Positions 61,810 through 64,000 of a stretch of 64,000 bases of DNA are shown in pieces. Every line of letters starts with the position of its first letter. Position 1 is the first letter of the stretch. The notes below the pieces were generated by a model. It saw nothing but the letters and a program-made list of their open reading frames with translations. It did not search any database and was not told the origin of the DNA. Source of the stretch: Novosphingobium sp. PhB165 (GTDB taxonomy: Bacteria; Pseudomonadota; Alphaproteobacteria; Sphingomonadales; Sphingomonadaceae); the NCBI RefSeq assembly GCF_004341845.1, contig NZ_SLVB01000013.1, forward strand, positions 45,426 to 109,425, in the 5' to 3' direction. The translations under genes and the position numbers were made by a program.

Positions 61810-63525
61810 ATGCGGGAACCGAAGCCTCTCGTCCGAATTCGGAAAATGGAAAGCTTAGGGAGTCGTACAACGAGCATCACATTGACCTTGCTTGATCTGG
61901 CCGGGCTCGTGGCGCTCCTTCTATGGGGCGTGCACATGGTACAGAGCGGCGTTCTGCGCGCACTTGGCCCACAACTTCGCTCATTTTTGACTCGCCGACT
62001 GCAGAATCGTTTTTCCGCATTTGGCGCGGGGTTGGCCATAACCGCCCTTCTTCAAAGCAGCACGGCGACCGGCTTGATGGCAACGGGATTCGCCGCCGAT
62101 GGACTGCTTACTCTCGGCCAGGGACTGGCAGTCATGTTGGGGGCCAACGTCGGCACCACACTGATTGTCCAATTACTGTCTTTCGATATCTCGTTGGCAG
62201 CACCAATTCTCGTGCTCATGGGCTATCTGCTTTTCCAGCGCGGGCGGGCAGGAGTGCGGGACTTCGGGCGTGTTTTCATTGGTCTTGGCCTTGTCCTTTT
62301 CGCCCTCCATTCGATTCTGATCCTCCTGGAACCCCTCACGTCCAATCATGCCACGCAGATGTTCCTTCAGGGCCTGTCAACGCACATAGTATTCATCGTC
62401 CTCATCGGCGTCGCTCTGACATGGGCTGTCCATTCCAGCGTGGCAGTGGTACTGCTGGCCATGTCGCTTGCGACTAATGGTGTCCTGACGGTTCCTGCGG
62501 GAATTGCGTTGGCGTTAGGGGCGAACGTCGGCACCGCAATCAACCCAGTCCTGGAAGGTTCTGTAAAGTCAGCCGTTGCGCGGCGCCTTTCGCTGGGCAA
62601 TCTATTGAGCCGGATCGCCGGCGTGTTGCTTATCCTTGCCATTTATCCGTTTGTCGGCCCCTTCATAGAGAAGGTCGAAGCGGCCCCGGCGAGGGCGGTT
62701 GCCAACTTCCATCTGCTTTTCAATATCGGCTTCGCCATCCTGCTTTTTCCCTTTCTCACGCCCTTTGCCCGGCTGCTGGAACAATTCCTGCCTGCTCGGA
62801 CAGAAACCGGCCTGCCGGGAGCGCCCCTGTATCTACGCGGGGTGCCGGAAGATGCCCCTCTGGGTCAGATGCTTGCCGCGGCCACGCGCGAAGCGCTCCG
62901 TCTTTCCGATGTTTTGGAGCAAATGTTGATCGGCCTTCGCGAGGCCCTCGCCTCTCCCGATCGGCGCCTCATCGAAGACGTGCGCAGTCTGGATGATCAA
63001 CTCGATAGTCTCAATCGGGCGATAAACGACAAGCTTGTGGCTATCGATCCAAGGAAAGTAGATGGGCCTTCAAACGAAAGAGCGGGGCGGATAATTGCGT
63101 TCTCCAGAAACCTCGAGCAGGCTGGGGACCTGATCGATCGCAGCTTGCTCGGCATTGTTCGCCGCGCCGACAAACGCGGAATATCCTTCTCCCGTGATGG
63201 GAGAGCGGAGCTTGTCACTCAAATCGATGCGTTGGTTGAAACTCTACATGTTTCGACGGCTGTGTTCCTCAATGGCGATATCGAAGGCGCCCGCACTTTG
63301 GCATCGGCCAAAGAGAAGTTCCGCCGGATGGAAGAAGAAGCGACAGCAATGCATTTCGAGCGCCTGCGTTCCGGCAATGTTGAGAGCTCGGAAAGCAGCG
63401 CGCTTCAGCTGGATGCGCTTCACGATCTAAAACGGGTCGCCAGCCACCTTATCGAGGCATCCGCTTATCCGATACTACAGCAAAGAGGAGATCTTTTGCC
63501 AACGAGGCTAAAGATCGCGACATAA
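61810..63525 (+). CDS. Na/Pi cotransporter-family protein with PhoU-like C-terminal domain
   Basis: A 571-aa membrane protein. Two inverted repeats each carry a family motif: GLAITALLQSSTATGLMATG (QSST, near residue 77) and VALTWAVHSSVAVVLLAMS near residue 205, each followed by GANVGT (VMLGANVGTTL, ALALGANVGTAINP). About eight helices end near residue 330. The rest (SDVLEQMLIGLREALASPDR... AFSRNLEQAGDLIDRSLLG ... VASHLIEASAYPIL) is a PhoU-type helical bundle. It likely imports or exports phosphate with sodium. ATG 61810 has no good ribosome site; ATG 61846 may be the true start. Confidence 0.88.
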   Translation: MREPKPLVRIRKMESLGSRTTSITLTLLDLAGLVALLLWGVHMVQSGVLRALGPQLRSFLTRRLQNRFSAFGAGLAITALLQSSTATGLMATGFAADGLLTLGQGLAVMLGANVGTTLIVQLLSFDISLAAPILVLMGYLLFQRGRAGVRDFGRVFIGLGLVLFALHSILILLEPLTSNHATQMFLQGLSTHIVFIVLIGVALTWAVHSSVAVVLLAMSLATNGVLTVPAGIALALGANVGTAINPVLEGSVKSAVARRLSLGNLLSRIAGVLLILAIYPFVGPFIEKVEAAPARAVANFHLLFNIGFAILLFPFLTPFARLLEQFLPARTETGLPGAPLYLRGVPEDAPLGQMLAAATREALRLSDVLEQMLIGLREALASPDRRLIEDVRSLDDQLDSLNRAINDKLVAIDPRKVDGPSNERAGRIIAFSRNLEQAGDLIDRSLLGIVRRADKRGISFSRDGRAELVTQIDALVETLHVSTAVFLNGDIEGARTLASAKEKFRRMEEEATAMHFERLRSGNVESSESSALQLDALHDLKRVASHLIEASAYPILQQRGDLLPTRLKIAT

Positions 63526-63680
63526 CCCTTGCCTGGAGCGCCGAGAGGCCGTTCCAGCAATCCTGTCGTCACGGACGACGCAATCTCTTTGTTGCGACTA
63601 TCGGTACCGCCTCGAACGGCTAAGTTCAAAGCAACGGCGATGCAGATGGGGATGCTGATAATGGCGACAATTTCTGCCAT
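63465..63680 (-). CDS. Possible small membrane protein (71 aa)
   Basis: ATG 63680 follows GGTGGGAG at short spacing. The first 22 residues MAEIVAIISIPICIAVALNLA form one hydrophobic helix; the rest is polar with no family resemblance. It overlaps the end of the convergent Na/Pi gene by 61 bp, so it may be spurious. Confidence 0.3.
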   Translation of the reverse strand: MAEIVAIISIPICIAVALNLAVRGGTDSRNKEIASSVTTGLLERPLGAPGKGYVAIFSLVGKRSPLCCSIG

Positions 63681-64000
63681 TTCTCCCACCTTCAATGATA
63701 CCCTAGCGGCGTGGAATTCCACACGCAGCCGAAGCCGCGGGGCGTCTTAGACGCGCAGTTCGGGCCTTTGAATGTGGCCGGCCTGACCGTTATCCCCCAC
63801 CAGTTCTTACATTCCCATCGACAGGCGGCAGCTGCTGCCCTGCGAGATCATCAAATCGGTCGTGGAATGACAGGATTGAGCGCGAAGTCGAGCGGCTGAT
63901 CTGATTAGGCCGTGAACCCATAAATGGTTGTCGATGGCGCAGCCTGCGGGCATGTTCAGGCAAGTATGGAACAACCGACAGTTCAAGCGCGCTGGGAACA
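63681..64000. other. Intergenic to window end, nothing recognised
   Basis: 320 bp; a short plus frame at 63711-63899 has no ribosome site and no motif. Confidence 0.35.

Noticed and set aside
1..64000. CRISPR array, tRNA, rRNA or prophage
   Set aside because: No regularly spaced direct repeats other than the 7-bp and 20-bp tandem arrays, no cloverleaf with CCA-type acceptor recognised, and no phage structural or integrase genes.

Overview
The window is GC-rich DNA that most resembles a member of the Sphingomonadales (Novosphingobium/Sphingobium/Sphingomonas type). The grounds are gene content: a hybrid kinase/CheR/CheB sensory operon, a catecholate TonB receptor paired with PiuC, a membrane PQQ glucose dehydrogenase, many short stress-type proteins, and a second Mfd-like helicase. 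The genus is inferred from gene style, not from a marker gene. No rRNA, tRNA or CRISPR array was seen. Intergenic space is generous, and decayed genes and IS scraps are common, which suggests an accessory region or large replicon under rearrangement.

Layout. 1-5.9 kb: the start of a P-type cation ATPase running off the left edge, a long empty stretch, two small coupled genes, and gcd lying between two copies of an 80-bp palindromic repeat. 5.9-11.6 kb (minus strand): a tightly coupled sensory operon of hybrid histidine kinase, CheR, an internally deleted CheB, and a receiver-kinase. 11.8-16.7 kb: stress-type genes (Gly-zipper protein, small secreted protein, zinc metallopeptidase, SDR, acidic protein, small membrane protein) with an 18-bp perfect inverted repeat and three 20-bp tandem repeats. 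17.2-22.4 kb: a DUF1254/DUF1214 protein with an arylsulfatase, then a DUF4172-Fic protein behind an array of TTCACCGC operators. 22.7-27.7 kb: an EamA transporter and a four-gene cluster (GT2, NodS-like methyltransferase, PIG-L deacetylase, acyl-CoA-dehydrogenase-like flavoprotein) that resembles NodC/NodB/NodS logic. 28-36.7 kb: a second stress SDR and the glgC-glgX-treZ-treY operon that converts alpha-glucan to trehalose. 37-47.5 kb: small hydrophilic proteins, a GH130 enzyme and a convergent GT4 glycosyltransferase, separated by an island with an IS630 scrap, a PRC-barrel-like membrane protein, an Mfd paralogue and a shattered thioredoxin-reductase-like gene. 47.6-52.8 kb: topoisomerase IB, a KGG-type basic protein, a four-helix copper protein, L-isoaspartyl methyltransferase, and a lipocalin lipoprotein. 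53.5-57.7 kb: an outer-membrane barrel, two adjoining broken genes (HAD phosphatase and exonuclease III), a 51-residue membrane protein, DUF4126 and an unknown. 57.9-61 kb: fiu and piuC iron uptake. 61-64 kb: an IS110 scrap and a Na/Pi cotransporter-family protein.

How the genes work together. A common theme is stress and stationary-phase survival: trehalose from glucan, two YghA/YdaD-like SDRs, YflT-like protein, KGG protein, repair methyltransferase, TopIB, lipocalin and a sensory operon. A few have candidate extracytoplasmic-sigma (EcfG-like) promoters. The best candidates for undescribed biology are the GT2/PIG-L/NodS/flavoprotein cluster, the Mfd-paralogue operon, the self-regulating Fic locus, and the CheB whose catalytic middle has been removed in frame while operon coupling is intact.
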